64,000 nucleotides of DNA from Oscillibacter sp. 1-3 (GTDB lineage: Bacteria; Bacillota; Clostridia; Oscillospirales; Oscillospiraceae). How positions within the stretch are numbered: position 1 is the first letter of the stretch; the number at the start of each line of letters is the position of its first letter. The notes under the pieces were generated by a model. The model was not told the DNA's origin. It saw nothing but the letters and a program-made list of their open reading frames with translations, and searched no databases. Where the stretch lies: assembly GCF_000403435.2 (NCBI RefSeq), contig NZ_KE159703.1, positions 799,033-863,032 of the forward strand, read 5' to 3'. Of the stretch, positions 44,457-53,820 are shown one piece after another. The position numbers and the translations under genes were made by a program.

Positions 44457-45607
44457 ACTCAATTCAGATATTGAAAAATTGCTTTGCAAAGATTCCTTTC
44501 CGGGGAACTGCTTACGGTCCCTCTGTTGTGGCTCAGAAGTTATTTCTAGAGAAACTTCCTTCCCCGCAGGATGACTGGGAGCGGAGTTATTTGCAATATA
44601 AGTGTCAAACATTTTTGCAAAGCTATATTTGGTCGATTCTGTTAAACTGTGCAGCAGCAGTTCTATTTCCGATATACTGGATTCGTCTATGCAGTGTAAA
44701 ACTGTCTGACCAACAGCCTTGTGATGCAGTTTTGCTCTTTTCCGGTCCACGCAATATTGTTCCCCGTTCTCTTGAGGAAGAATTCAGAATCCTCCAGATT
44801 GAAGACTTTCAAGATCATCTCTATCTGGATAAAGAGGATCAGGTTTATTTGCGTAAATTGCACCGCCGCTACCCCTTTTCATTTTATTTTTTATTAAAAT
44901 GTATGCTTAAAATCGCCATGTACAGAGATGTAATCTCTCGTTATCAACCAAAGGCTATTATCTGTTCTGAGGAGTATTCGTTCACTTCGTCTGTGCTGAC
45001 AGACTACTGCCTGAGACATCAAGTAGAACACATCAATTTTCAACATGGTGTAAAAATGTATTTTATTAGGGAGGCTTTCTTCCGTTTTGACCGATGCTAT
45101 GTTTGGGATCAGCACTCTGCGGATATATTACGTTCTCTGCGGGCGGCTCCAGGGCAATTTGTTACTGAACGTCCTCTTAGCCTATGCTTTTCTGAACAAA
45201 CCACTACTTTAGAGCGGGTAGACTATACGTACTATTTACAAATACCCACTCCCCAAGAACTTGAGACAATTATTAAAAACCTCACGATTCTGCAAAAACG
45301 AGGCGGTAAAATTGCCGTCAGGCCACATCCGCTGCATATTGATTTGGTAAAATCTCTCTATAAAGATTCGTCTGGATTACTCTTGGAAGATCCTCGTGAA
45401 GTCTCGATTGAACAATCTCTGCTGCGTACAGACTGCGCAATTGCCCTCTCTTCGGCGGCTCTGATTCAGGCTGTATATAATAATATACCGATAGTGATTG
45501 ATGACATCACTATTCCTGGGCTCTATGATGATCTAACCGCTCGGCAATATATCTGCATGAAAAAAGAACATAGGCGGTTGTCTGAATTGCTGGCGAGCCT
45601 GGAATAA
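44453..45607 (+). CDS. GT-B glycosyltransferase, nonulosonic acid transferase candidate
   Basis: A 384-residue protein I recognise only by fold. HINFQHGVKMYFIREAFFRF followed by DRCYVWDQHSADILRSL, IAVRPHPLHIDLV, and ALSSAALIQAVYNNIPIVI resemble the donor domains of polysialyltransferase- and GT52-like enzymes that use CMP-sialic acids. With a full CMP-legionaminic acid pathway and no other sialyltransferase candidate, it may attach legionaminic acid to the glycan. This is inference. The start is a TTG at 44453, overlapping the Wzy-like stop, after GAGG. Confidence 0.6.
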   Translation: MNSIQILKNCFAKIPFRGTAYGPSVVAQKLFLEKLPSPQDDWERSYLQYKCQTFLQSYIWSILLNCAAAVLFPIYWIRLCSVKLSDQQPCDAVLLFSGPRNIVPRSLEEEFRILQIEDFQDHLYLDKEDQVYLRKLHRRYPFSFYFLLKCMLKIAMYRDVISRYQPKAIICSEEYSFTSSVLTDYCLRHQVEHINFQHGVKMYFIREAFFRFDRCYVWDQHSADILRSLRAAPGQFVTERPLSLCFSEQTTTLERVDYTYYLQIPTPQELETIIKNLTILQKRGGKIAVRPHPLHIDLVKSLYKDSSGLLLEDPREVSIEQSLLRTDCAIALSSAALIQAVYNNIPIVIDDITIPGLYDDLTARQYICMKKEHRRLSELLASLE

Positions 45608-45671
45608 TGGCCGAGGCCTTCATATTGAGGAGTCCTTGTATAGTTATACACTGTTGTTTTGAGAAAGCTTA

Positions 45672-45832
45672 GGCCTTGTTTGAAAAATGTCAAAACGCTC
45701 AAGCGGCGGACCTTTTTCCGCCGCTCCGCGTTGAGTTTCCTTGCCATACACAAAGTATGGCGACGTCAAATCACCTTGACCGGCGAAAAAATTTCTCACC
45801 CCTGCGAATTTCGCCATTTATCAAACAAGGCC
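45672..45832 (+). mobile_element. MITE-like element, full-length variant (161 bp)
   Basis: Ends GGCCTTGTTTGAAAAATGTC and TTTATCAAACAAGGCC, with TA on both sides (45670-45671, 45833-45834). The middle differs from the other full copies: it has TTGAGTTTCCTTGCCATACA in place of the GCCGGGCGTC palindrome. It sits between the GT-B gene and two oxidoreductases. Confidence 0.85.
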
Positions 45833-45879
45833 TAACACTTTTTTAGATCATATTTGAATAAGTGAGGAATTGTATTCAG

Positions 45880-46857
45880 ATGAACCATGTTTTATTGATT
45901 GCTGTTGGAAATATCGGTTTTCGTCATTTTCAGGCACTTCTCAACTGCAGCTCTTCTTTTGATCTCTACGTAGTTGATTTTGACGACAGCGCGATTACGA
46001 GAGCAAAGTTGTACGCCGCAGATAACGCAAATGGCAGATTGATTTATTATTATTCATCGTTGAAGGATATTGACGTTCCCACCGCTTTCCATACTGCTAT
46101 TATTGCAACCTCATCTATCCCACGAAGAGCAGTTTTTGAGGAACTTATTTCTCTGCACACTGTAAAAAATATAATTTTTGAAAAGGTTCTCTTTCCGCGT
46201 GTTGAAGATTATTTGCACGTTCAGACGCTATTGGATAAAGGGGGGATCGCCGCCTATGTAAACTGTATTCGCAGGACAGCTGACGTCTATATTGCTCTGC
46301 GCGAAGAACTGGCGGCAGCAAAGAAAATCTTTTTCTCTATGCGAGGAGGGGACTGGGGGCTTGCCTGTAACAGCATTCATATTCTTGATCTTTTTGCGTT
46401 TCTCACTGGAGCCGAAAATCCCGCAGTTTCTTGCTCAGGCGCGATGCTGGAAGATAAGATTTTTGAGAGCAAACGTTCGAACTATATTGAATTTTACGGA
46501 AAACTAGTCGGCAAGCTCAATGAACAATCTCTTTTCTCTATTGACTGCATTCACGGGCAGTCGGCCGCAGAAATTGAAATCTATACTGATGCGACATACT
46601 ATTGCATTTGCGAATCTATGGGGACGATCTTATCGCAGCCGCTGGACGGGTCAAAACCTGCTGATATACGCCGCTTTGATCTATTGCCTGTAAGTCAGAC
46701 AACAAATCAAGTTGTTGATCAGCTCTTCAGCGGACAAATTCCTAAACTAACAGCTTACCGGGAATCAGCCGATTTGCATGTTCCTATTTTACAAGAATTT
46801 ATCAAAAAACGAAATGCACTTATAGAAAAGGAGGAGGATTTGTGTCCAATTACGTAA
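45880..46857 (+). CDS. Gfo/Idh/MocA-like oxidoreductase
   Basis: A 325-residue NAD(P)-dependent oxidoreductase. The N-terminal Rossmann fold starts MNHVLLIAVGNIGFRHFQAL, and IIFEKVLFPRVEDYLHV occupies the place of the usual EKP motif: the Pro is missing, so catalysis is uncertain. The second domain begins near residue 120. It may start at GTG 45862, but ATG 45880 looks equally good. It overlaps the next oxidoreductase by 16 bases. Pairs like this occur in legionaminic and other sialic acid loci, where their substrate is not established. Confidence 0.7.
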   Translation: MNHVLLIAVGNIGFRHFQALLNCSSSFDLYVVDFDDSAITRAKLYAADNANGRLIYYYSSLKDIDVPTAFHTAIIATSSIPRRAVFEELISLHTVKNIIFEKVLFPRVEDYLHVQTLLDKGGIAAYVNCIRRTADVYIALREELAAAKKIFFSMRGGDWGLACNSIHILDLFAFLTGAENPAVSCSGAMLEDKIFESKRSNYIEFYGKLVGKLNEQSLFSIDCIHGQSAAEIEIYTDATYYCICESMGTILSQPLDGSKPADIRRFDLLPVSQTTNQVVDQLFSGQIPKLTAYRESADLHVPILQEFIKKRNALIEKEEDLCPIT

Positions 46858-47804
46858 CTCCGCTTCTTTTAGTTGGCTGTGGGTATATGGGGGCGGAGTA
46901 TGCCTCCGTTCTTCAAGCGCTGGGAATCAATTTCTGTGTTGCGGGCCGCAGTCAGCAGTCAGCAGAGTCATTTTTCCATAGGACTGGTATCTGTCCGGCG
47001 GCAGGTGGCTTAAAGAAGTATATGAAAGATCAATCTGTACCGCCGCAAGAAGCAATTGTGGCAGTGAGTTTTGAATCTCTCTACCCAGTAGTCAAGTTTC
47101 TGCTTCAAAATGGCGTAAGACGAATTTTGGTAGAAAAACCTGGCGGCATTCATTATGAACAAATTCAGGAGTTGTCTCAAATGGCGGACCAGGCAGGTTC
47201 CCAGGTTTTCATCGCCTATAACCGCAGGTTTTATGCCTCTGTCATCCAGGCAAAAAAATGTATTGCAGAGGATGGCGGTGTCAGCAGTTTTTGCTTTGAG
47301 TTTACAGAATGGGCTCACAAAATCAGTCTTTTGGATAAGCCGGCTATTCAATTGAACCACTGGTTTCTGGGAAACTCGACTCATGTAATCGACCTTGCCT
47401 TTTATCTTGGCGGCATGCCTGCGGTAATGAATGCCTACACTGCCGGTTCTCTGGACTGGTACAAAAATGCCAGCAGTTTTTCTGGCGCGGGGCTCACTGT
47501 GGATGGAGTGCCGTTTGCCTACCATGCCGACTGGGAGAGCGCGGGGCGCTGGTCCGTAGAAATTCTGACTAAAAAGCGCAAACTTCTTCTCTGCCCGCTT
47601 GAGGAATTGCGATTTCAGCAAAGAGGATCTTTGGTAGTTGAAAAGATGGACATTGAAGATGCGTTGGATGTTGATTACAAGCCTGGTCTTTACAGGCAGA
47701 CCTCGGCGTTCCTTACAGACGCCTCCGCTCCGCTGCTGCCGCTTCGTGAACATGTGAAGCTGTGCAAATTCTATCGGCAGATAGAACTTGGAACCTCGCT
47801 GTAA
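46842..47804 (+). CDS. Gfo/Idh/MocA-family oxidoreductase
   Basis: A 320-residue member of the Gfo/Idh/MocA family. LLVGCGYMGAEYASVLQALG is the dinucleotide motif, RRILVEKPGGIHYEQIQEL carries the canonical EKP lysine, and AYNRRFYASVIQAKKC follows. It differs from the WlbA-like protein at 39595 and from its neighbour, which lacks the EKP proline. GGAGGAGG precedes the GTG start at 46842. A nucleotide-sugar or sugar-acid substrate is likely from the context; none can be named. Confidence 0.78.
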   Translation: MSNYVTPLLLVGCGYMGAEYASVLQALGINFCVAGRSQQSAESFFHRTGICPAAGGLKKYMKDQSVPPQEAIVAVSFESLYPVVKFLLQNGVRRILVEKPGGIHYEQIQELSQMADQAGSQVFIAYNRRFYASVIQAKKCIAEDGGVSSFCFEFTEWAHKISLLDKPAIQLNHWFLGNSTHVIDLAFYLGGMPAVMNAYTAGSLDWYKNASSFSGAGLTVDGVPFAYHADWESAGRWSVEILTKKRKLLLCPLEELRFQQRGSLVVEKMDIEDALDVDYKPGLYRQTSAFLTDASAPLLPLREHVKLCKFYRQIELGTSL

Positions 47805-47859
47805 ACTTACCGGCCAGGAAATTCGTCCATGAGCCGCTTTCATAAAAGGAGAGTGTTCT

Positions 47860-49398
47860 GTGCAAAAGCTTTCCACCTCAGCTTTGGCGGTCACTTTATT
47901 GCTGATACTTTCTAAATTGCTAGGTTTTATACGGGAACTTACGTTGGCCTATCAGTTTGGAACATCCTATATCGTGGATGTCTACACCGCCTGCATTACA
48001 CTGCCCAGTGTTCTGTTTGCCATGTATGCCTATGGGATTTCTGATGCCTATATCCCTGTATATATGCGGATAAAGGAGGAGCCGGACAGGGATGCTTTTT
48101 TCAGCAATGTACTATCTGTATTTTCCGTCATATCTGTTTTTGTCTCCCTCCTCTGCTTTGTTGGTGCGAAGCGGATATCCACTCTCCTCGCCCCAGGATT
48201 TGACGCACAGGCACAGGCGCTTCTGATTCACTTTATCCGGTTGATTTCGCCTGTTTTTCCGGTGCTGATGGGGCAGAGTCTTTTCTCGGCGCAGCTGCAG
48301 GCAAAAGAGCGCTTTGTCTTTACTAATTTTTGTGCTTTTATTGTCGTCAATATAGTTGAGATTGCTGGTATTCTTCTAGCGTCTAAGGCTGCTCCCGATA
48401 TTATGATCTATGGCTATTTGCTCTCTGGCCTGACAGCGGTCATTCTTTTGAGCGGATATGCCATCCGTAAAACCGGGCTGCACTATACGCCATGCCTCCA
48501 GCTTCAAAATCCAAGATTTTTTCTTCTCTGCCGCATGGCTATCCCATTAGGTATTAGCCGGCTGGTTAATCAGTTGAACGGCGTAGTAGACCGTGTATTT
48601 GCCTCTACTCTGGGAGAGGGTGTTATCAGTGCGCTGAGCTATGCGGACAAAATTCAGCTGATTTTTTATTCTTTAACCACCTCTGTGTTTCTCTCTGTGT
48701 GCTATCCCAAAATTAACTCCTATTTTGCCAAAGGGAATATTGAAGGCGGACTGTACTTTATCCGGAAAGCGTTCATGTTGGCAGTCTATCTCTCGCTTCC
48801 GGTGATGGGAGGACTGTTCCTGTTTTCAAAACCATTAGTGGCGTTTTTGCTGGAGCGTGGAAATTTTTCTGCTGATTCTACTGCCATGACTGCCGGCTGT
48901 CTCGCCTTTTACGCTTTGGGAGTTCCTTTTTACGCACTGCGGCAGATTGGAACACAGGCGCTCTCCGCACATATGGAGCAGAGAAAGATTTTGAAAAATA
49001 CCGTAATTTCTGTTAGCTGTAATATCTTATTGGATTTTTTGCTGGCATATTCTTTGGGTTATATCGGGCTTGCTGCGGCAACCAGTCTTGCCGGATTGAT
49101 TGCGTCTATACTGGTACTTTTTGATCTTCGGAAGTTGGAAATGCGTGTGTTGGACCGAACGCAAATGCCGCAATTTTTGAAGATCATGACGGCATCGCTG
49201 ATTAGCTTACTTCTGTGCTGGTGTTGTTATCATATTTTGTTGAATATTTTAGGAAACAGCTTGTCTTTGATGATCGCGGGCTGCACTGCGATTGTATCCT
49301 ATATATGCCTCAGCGTTATGCTTCGAATCGAAATTTTTATTTGGCTATATGTCCGCCTTCCCGCCCGTTTTCAGATATTTTCTATGTTGAATCAATAA
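47860..49398 (+). CDS. MurJ/Wzx-like lipid-linked glycan flippase
   Basis: A 512-residue MOP-superfamily protein with 12 to 14 membrane segments. It begins TLLLILSKLLGFIRELTLAY, a characteristic MurJ (MviN) N-terminus, and has RMAIPLGISRLVNQLNGVVD and GVPFYALRQIGTQALSAHME in the middle. MurJ flips lipid II, but here, within a glycan cluster and with no other Wzx, it is probably the flippase for the undecaprenyl-linked repeat unit. The start is GTG 47860 after AAAGGAGAG. It is followed by a 121-bp gap before ptmE. Confidence 0.85.
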   Translation: MQKLSTSALAVTLLLILSKLLGFIRELTLAYQFGTSYIVDVYTACITLPSVLFAMYAYGISDAYIPVYMRIKEEPDRDAFFSNVLSVFSVISVFVSLLCFVGAKRISTLLAPGFDAQAQALLIHFIRLISPVFPVLMGQSLFSAQLQAKERFVFTNFCAFIVVNIVEIAGILLASKAAPDIMIYGYLLSGLTAVILLSGYAIRKTGLHYTPCLQLQNPRFFLLCRMAIPLGISRLVNQLNGVVDRVFASTLGEGVISALSYADKIQLIFYSLTTSVFLSVCYPKINSYFAKGNIEGGLYFIRKAFMLAVYLSLPVMGGLFLFSKPLVAFLLERGNFSADSTAMTAGCLAFYALGVPFYALRQIGTQALSAHMEQRKILKNTVISVSCNILLDFLLAYSLGYIGLAAATSLAGLIASILVLFDLRKLEMRVLDRTQMPQFLKIMTASLISLLLCWCCYHILLNILGNSLSLMIAGCTAIVSYICLSVMLRIEIFIWLYVRLPARFQIFSMLNQ

Positions 49399-49519
49399 GT
49401 GGAACGAGAATACTCTAATCAAATAAATGTCGCTACTTCACCAGTTCTAAAATAGACCCTAGTGGAATTGTCCATTGCACTGGCTAAAAATTCATACTGG
49501 CAAAGGAGGCAGATGCACC

Positions 49520-50566
49520 ATGAACCATTCCGAATTATGTGTATCCCACACAACGACAATCCGTGATGCTATGCGGCAGCTAAACAGCACGGCAAAAAAG
49601 ATTATTTTTGTCTTAAATGATGACAAATTATATGGCACGCTAACTGATGGAGATATACGGCGCTTTTTGCTCGCTGGCGGCAGAATGGATGCGCTGGCGG
49701 CCGATGCAGCGCATCTCCATCCAAGAACGGCAGAGAATGCAGAACAGGCCCGCGCTCTCCTTCGCGGCGAGGGCGGAGATCTGACAGCAGTACCTGTTGT
49801 GAAAGCGGACAACACTCTGGTGGATATTTTGCTGGGACCGGACAGCGCTCAGACATCTCCGTTGCCTCAACTGGCTCTTCCTGTAGTCATTATGGCGGGG
49901 GGGATGGGAAAACGGCTGGACCCCTATACGCGTATTCTGCCCAAACCCCTGATTCCCATAGGGGATTTGCCGATTATAGAGCATATCATGCAGCGTTTTT
50001 TGCGCTATGGCTGCACAGAATTTCATATTGTGGTCAACTACAAGAAAGGACTGTTGAAGGCGTACTTCAACGACAGTCAACAGGATTATCATATTTGCTG
50101 GTATGACGAGGTGCAGCCGCTTGGCACTGGCGGTGGACTCTCCCTATTAAAGGGGCGTTTGGATAAGACCTTCTTTTTCACCAACTGTGATATTCTCCTT
50201 CGCTCGGATTACGCAAAGATGGCGGAATTCCACCAGACGAACCACAATGCAGTGACAATCGTAGGTGCATGTAAAAATATGACGATTCCCTACGGTGTCG
50301 TAGAGATGGGGAAAGGGGGTGTAATCACTGCATTTCGTGAAAAGCCAGAGCTGTCGTTTCTGACCAACACAGGGTTGTATCTAGTAGAGCCGGAGGTGTT
50401 GGAGGATATTCCCGAAGATAAGTCCCAGGGATTCCCGGATATTATTGAAGGCCAGCGGCAGAAGGGCCGTCGGACGGCGGTATACCCTGTCAGCGAGGAG
50501 GAATGGCTGGATATGGGACAGATGGAGGAATTGGAAAAGATGCGAAGACGATTTGGGGAAGGATAA
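49520..50566 (+). CDS. ptmE: PtmE-like CBS/nucleotidyltransferase (GDP-glucosamine route)
   Basis: A 348-residue protein with two CBS domains (about 1-120) followed by a sugar nucleotidyltransferase domain from about 125: PVVIMAGGMGKRLDPYTRIL and PKPLIPIGDLPIIEHIMQRF, then FFTNCDILLRSDYAKM with the metal aspartate. The CBS-NTase fusion is the form of Campylobacter PtmE, which makes GDP-glucosamine at the start of the GDP-linked legionaminic acid route. The start at 49520 follows AAAGGAGG. Presence of legB/C/F/G/H/I supports the assignment. The nucleotide (GDP or UDP) is not visible from sequence alone. Confidence 0.75.
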   Translation: MNHSELCVSHTTTIRDAMRQLNSTAKKIIFVLNDDKLYGTLTDGDIRRFLLAGGRMDALAADAAHLHPRTAENAEQARALLRGEGGDLTAVPVVKADNTLVDILLGPDSAQTSPLPQLALPVVIMAGGMGKRLDPYTRILPKPLIPIGDLPIIEHIMQRFLRYGCTEFHIVVNYKKGLLKAYFNDSQQDYHICWYDEVQPLGTGGGLSLLKGRLDKTFFFTNCDILLRSDYAKMAEFHQTNHNAVTIVGACKNMTIPYGVVEMGKGGVITAFREKPELSFLTNTGLYLVEPEVLEDIPEDKSQGFPDIIEGQRQKGRRTAVYPVSEEEWLDMGQMEELEKMRRRFGEG

Positions 50567-50622
50567 CAAAGCAATCAGACATATGAAAGACTTGACTTTG
50601 TTTGAAAGATGGCAGACTTCTA

Positions 50623-50782
50623 GGCCTTGTTTGAAAAATGGCGGAATGCCCAACGGCAAGAGATTTTTTCGCCAATCAAGGCAAATTTTTGCAGGTGGGC
50701 TGACGCCCGGCAAGAAAATTTAACGCAGAGTGGCGGATCAAGATCCACCGTTTGGGCGTTTTGACTTTTTTCAAACATGGCC
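50623..50782 (-). mobile_element. MITE-like element, full copy 4 (160 bp), inverted
   Basis: Termini GGCCTTGTTTGAAAAATGGC and TTTTTTCAAACATGGCC, with TA on both sides (50621-50622, 50783-50784). Orientation is as in copy 3. It separates ptmE from legH within a functional pathway, in a gap of 424 bp (50567-50990) with no other feature apart from a partial end-like TTGTTTGAAAGATGGC at 50598-50613. Confidence 0.9.
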
Positions 50783-50990
50783 TAAGTGCTGGCAGCATAT
50801 TTTTGAATGAATTTGACAAATATATATTTTCCAGTCTATACAGTCATTTGTTGAAAGAGAAATCTCTCCTTGTGAAGACAGCCGTATTCCTTCATCGCCT
50901 GTCATGCAGAAGAGGTGGTATACTTGACTGCGCGACATGGCGTTTTTGCTTCCGGAATAGCTGTAATTGAAGTATAGAGGAGAAAAGTGC

Positions 50991-51623
50991 ATGAAGGATA
51001 TTGTTATTTTAGGTTCAAATGGATTTGCAAAAGATGTTTTGTGGCTTTTGGAAGCGCTGAACGAAGAAGATAAAAAATGGAATATTTTAGGATTTATTGA
51101 TGAGGTATCAGGTGCTGAACCAGTTGCGGGATACGGTATACTTGGGAACGACGAATGGTTGCTGCAATATCCTCACCCCATCAGCGCAGCTTGTGGGCTT
51201 GGCGCACCGTCATTGCGGCAAAATGTGATGAAAAAATACAGGGGACACCAAATAGAGTTTCCTACCCTTGTGGCAAAACGTGCAGAAGTATCAAAGCATG
51301 TCCGCTTTGGAGAAGGCTGCATTGTTTGTCCGGGGGTACTAATTGCGCCAAATGTAGTTTTAGGAAATTTTGTCTCCTTAAATTTGGGTTGTACGCTTGG
51401 ACATGATACTCGGTTGGAACATTTTATCATGGTTAATCCTGGAGCAAATATTTCAGGAAATGTCCAAATTGGCAGCGGCTGTGAAATTGGTACGGGAGCT
51501 TGCATTATCCAGGGAAAACAATTAGGTCCTAATACGGTTGTTGGGGCCGGAAGTGTGATTATTCGGGATGTCCCTGGTTATTGTACTATAGTTGGAAATC
51601 CCGGGAGAATTTTGGAGAGGTGA
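50991..51623 (+). CDS. legH: NeuD/LegH-type acetyltransferase
   Basis: A 210-residue NeuD/PglD-type hexapeptide acetyltransferase. It has the sugar-binding N-terminal Rossmann-like part (MKDIVILGSNGFAKDVLWLL) and a beta-helix with FGEGCIVCPGVLIAPNVVLG, NLGCTLGHDTRLEHFIMVNP (the catalytic His) and VIIRDVPGYCTIVGNPGRIL. In the legionaminic pathway it acetylates the C4 amino group made by LegC, giving diacetamido sugar for LegG. The start at 50991 follows GAGGAGAA. It runs six bases ahead of legI. A NeuD chaperone-like role is possible. Confidence 0.8.
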   Translation: MKDIVILGSNGFAKDVLWLLEALNEEDKKWNILGFIDEVSGAEPVAGYGILGNDEWLLQYPHPISAACGLGAPSLRQNVMKKYRGHQIEFPTLVAKRAEVSKHVRFGEGCIVCPGVLIAPNVVLGNFVSLNLGCTLGHDTRLEHFIMVNPGANISGNVQIGSGCEIGTGACIIQGKQLGPNTVVGAGSVIIRDVPGYCTIVGNPGRILER

Positions 51624-51629
51624 ACTGCA

Positions 51630-52625
51630 TTGAGTGTGTATATCATTGCCGAGGCGGGGGTTAATCACAACGGTAGTTTGGAAACAGCTTTCGCCTTAGT
51701 GGAAAAGGCGCAGGAGGCCGGTGCGGATTGTGTCAAATTTCAAACGTTTATTTCGGAAAATACGATTTGCCATCAGGCCGAGAAGGCGCCCTATCAAAAG
51801 GAGGCAACGGGCGGTGATGTTTCGCAGCTTGATATGGTGAAAAAATTAGAACTGCCATTTGAGGCATTTTTGAAACTGAGAGAGCGTTGTAACGAGATCG
51901 GAATCACCTTTTTGTCTACCCCCTTTGATTTGGACAGCATCATTTTTCTGGATACATTGGACATGCCCTTTTGGAAGATTCCCTCTGGCGAAATCACAAA
52001 TCTCCCCTATCTGCTGGCCATTGCAAGGACCAATAAGCCGGTGGTGATGTCTACCGGAATGTGCGAAATGGAGGAGATCAGGACGGCAATTGACGTCTTG
52101 AAGGCCAATGGCACGCCTAAGGTCACTCTGCTCCACTGCAACACAGAGTATCCCACGCCCTTTTCGGATGCAAATCTGCGGGCTATGGAGACTATGAGGA
52201 GCTCTTTTAATGTGGAAGTCGGTTATTCCGACCATACTCCTGGCATTGAGATTCCGATTGCGGCGGCGGCTCTTGGAGCGTCGATCATTGAAAAGCACTT
52301 TACCTTGGATAAAAATATGGAGGGGCCCGACCACAGAGCCAGTTTGGAACCGCAGGAGTTGAAGGCCCTGGTGGAGGGAGTCCGCCATGTGGAGGCGGCA
52401 TTAGGAGATGGTGTCAAACGGCCCAGTCCCTCAGAACAAAAAAATATCGACGTTGCCCGAAAGAGCATTGTAGCGCGGTGTGCTATTCAAAGAGGGGAAG
52501 TGCTGACAGAGAAAAATCTGGCTGCTAAGCGCCCGGGCAGCGGTATCTCTCCCATGCGGTGGTTCGAGGTGCTAGGCACTCAGGCTGTGAGAGATTTTGC
52601 GGCAGATGAGCTGATAGAACTGTGA
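51630..52625 (+). CDS. legI: N,N'-diacetyllegionaminic acid synthase (NeuB family)
   Basis: A 331-residue NeuB-family enzyme that condenses phosphoenolpyruvate with a 2,4-diacetamido-trideoxy-mannose to make legionaminic acid. IIAEAGVNHNGSLETAFALV and DCVKFQTFISENT begin it, EKHFTLDKNMEGPDHRASLE carries active-site residues, and the C-terminal antifreeze-like (SAF) domain ends PGSGISPMRWFEVLGTQAVR. The start is probably TTG 51630, with GTG 51636 possible. It fits tightly between legH and legG. The choice of legionaminic over sialic acid depends on the neighbouring legB and legC. Confidence 0.9.
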   Translation: MSVYIIAEAGVNHNGSLETAFALVEKAQEAGADCVKFQTFISENTICHQAEKAPYQKEATGGDVSQLDMVKKLELPFEAFLKLRERCNEIGITFLSTPFDLDSIIFLDTLDMPFWKIPSGEITNLPYLLAIARTNKPVVMSTGMCEMEEIRTAIDVLKANGTPKVTLLHCNTEYPTPFSDANLRAMETMRSSFNVEVGYSDHTPGIEIPIAAAALGASIIEKHFTLDKNMEGPDHRASLEPQELKALVEGVRHVEAALGDGVKRPSPSEQKNIDVARKSIVARCAIQRGEVLTEKNLAAKRPGSGISPMRWFEVLGTQAVRDFAADELIEL

Positions 52626-52641
52626 GCAGGGGGAAGTCTTT

Positions 52642-53817
52642 GTGAAATATTCTGTGTGCGCTGTGACCGGCACCCGGGCAGAGTTTGGATTGCTGCGCCC
52701 GCTCTTGGAGAGGTTAGAGCTGGAACCATCCGTGGAGTTACAGCTGGCAGTAACTGGCAGTCATTTAAGCCAAACTTTTGGTGGAACCGTGTGCGAAATT
52801 GAGGAGGCCGGTTTTCTCTGCTGTGATAGGATTCCCATTTTACACGACGGAGACAGCAAAGTTGATATGGCCCAGATTACGGGAAAGGCGCTTTCTGCCT
52901 TTGCGGATTATTTTTCCCGGAAACGGCTGGATTTGCTGATAGTCCTGGGGGACCGGTACGAAATCTTTGCCGCTGCTTCTGCAGCTGCTATGCTGGGAGT
53001 TCCCATTGCGCATCTCTGCGGTGGAGAAACGACAGAGGGTGCTGTGGATGAGTTTTTCCGCCACTCAATCACGAAAATGAGTATTCTCCATTTTACCGGG
53101 TGCGAAGAATACAGGCACAGAGTAATTCAGCTGGGAGAGGCGCCAGAGCGGGTGTTTAACGTAGGTGAGCCCGGTGTAGAGAATGCCGCCAATTTAGCGG
53201 TTCTTACATCGGAGGATTTACGAATGGATATTGGCTTTCCAAGAGTGGGACGACCTTACGCCGTGGTAACCTTTCACCCGGTTACCATGGAAGATGGGAA
53301 AGCAGAAGAGCAGCTGCGAGAATTGATTCAGGCGATGGATGCTTTTCCGCAGCTAGATTATATCGTTACTTTGGCCAATGCGGATGCCGGGGGACGAATC
53401 ATCAACCACATCTGGAAAGAAGAGAGTCGCTGCCACTCGAATTGGCTGGTGATTCCCTCTCTTGGTGCAAAACGTTATGTGTCTGCTATACGTTCTGCTG
53501 AATTTGTGTTGGGGAATTCTTCCAGTGGGATTGTGGAGGCTCCGTTTTTCCATACGCCTACTATCAATATCGGAGATCGCCAAAAGGGCCGCGTTATGGC
53601 GGAGAGTGTTCTTTGCTGTCAGCCCTCTGCCGGTGATATTGCGTTCGCCATGCGGCGGGTGATGACGCCCGAATTTCGGATAGCTGCGGCGCAGGCATCC
53701 AGTCCCTTTGGCGATGGGCATACATCTGAAAAGATACTTCCTGTGCTCTTGCGTTTTTTAGAATCGTCCAACAAGAGCCTGAAAAAAACGTTTTACGATG
53801 TTTCTTTTGAGGTATAG
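52642..53817 (+). CDS. legG: Hydrolysing NDP-sugar 2-epimerase (NeuC family)
   Basis: A 391-residue enzyme of the UDP-GlcNAc 2-epimerase family. VCAVTGTRAEFGLLRPLLER at the start, LLIVLGDRYEIFAAASAAAM, HLCGGETTEGAVDEFFRHSI, TFHPVTMEDG and FVLGNSSSGIVEAP identify the hydrolysing form, which removes the nucleotide and inverts C2. In the leg pathway it works on the diacetamido-trideoxy sugar. It starts with GTG 52642 after AGGGGGA and ends three bases before legF. It could be NeuC if the product were sialic acid, but legB/legC argue otherwise. Confidence 0.9.
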   Translation: MKYSVCAVTGTRAEFGLLRPLLERLELEPSVELQLAVTGSHLSQTFGGTVCEIEEAGFLCCDRIPILHDGDSKVDMAQITGKALSAFADYFSRKRLDLLIVLGDRYEIFAAASAAAMLGVPIAHLCGGETTEGAVDEFFRHSITKMSILHFTGCEEYRHRVIQLGEAPERVFNVGEPGVENAANLAVLTSEDLRMDIGFPRVGRPYAVVTFHPVTMEDGKAEEQLRELIQAMDAFPQLDYIVTLANADAGGRIINHIWKEESRCHSNWLVIPSLGAKRYVSAIRSAEFVLGNSSSGIVEAPFFHTPTINIGDRQKGRVMAESVLCCQPSAGDIAFAMRRVMTPEFRIAAAQASSPFGDGHTSEKILPVLLRFLESSNKSLKKTFYDVSFEV

Positions 53818-53820
53818 TTT

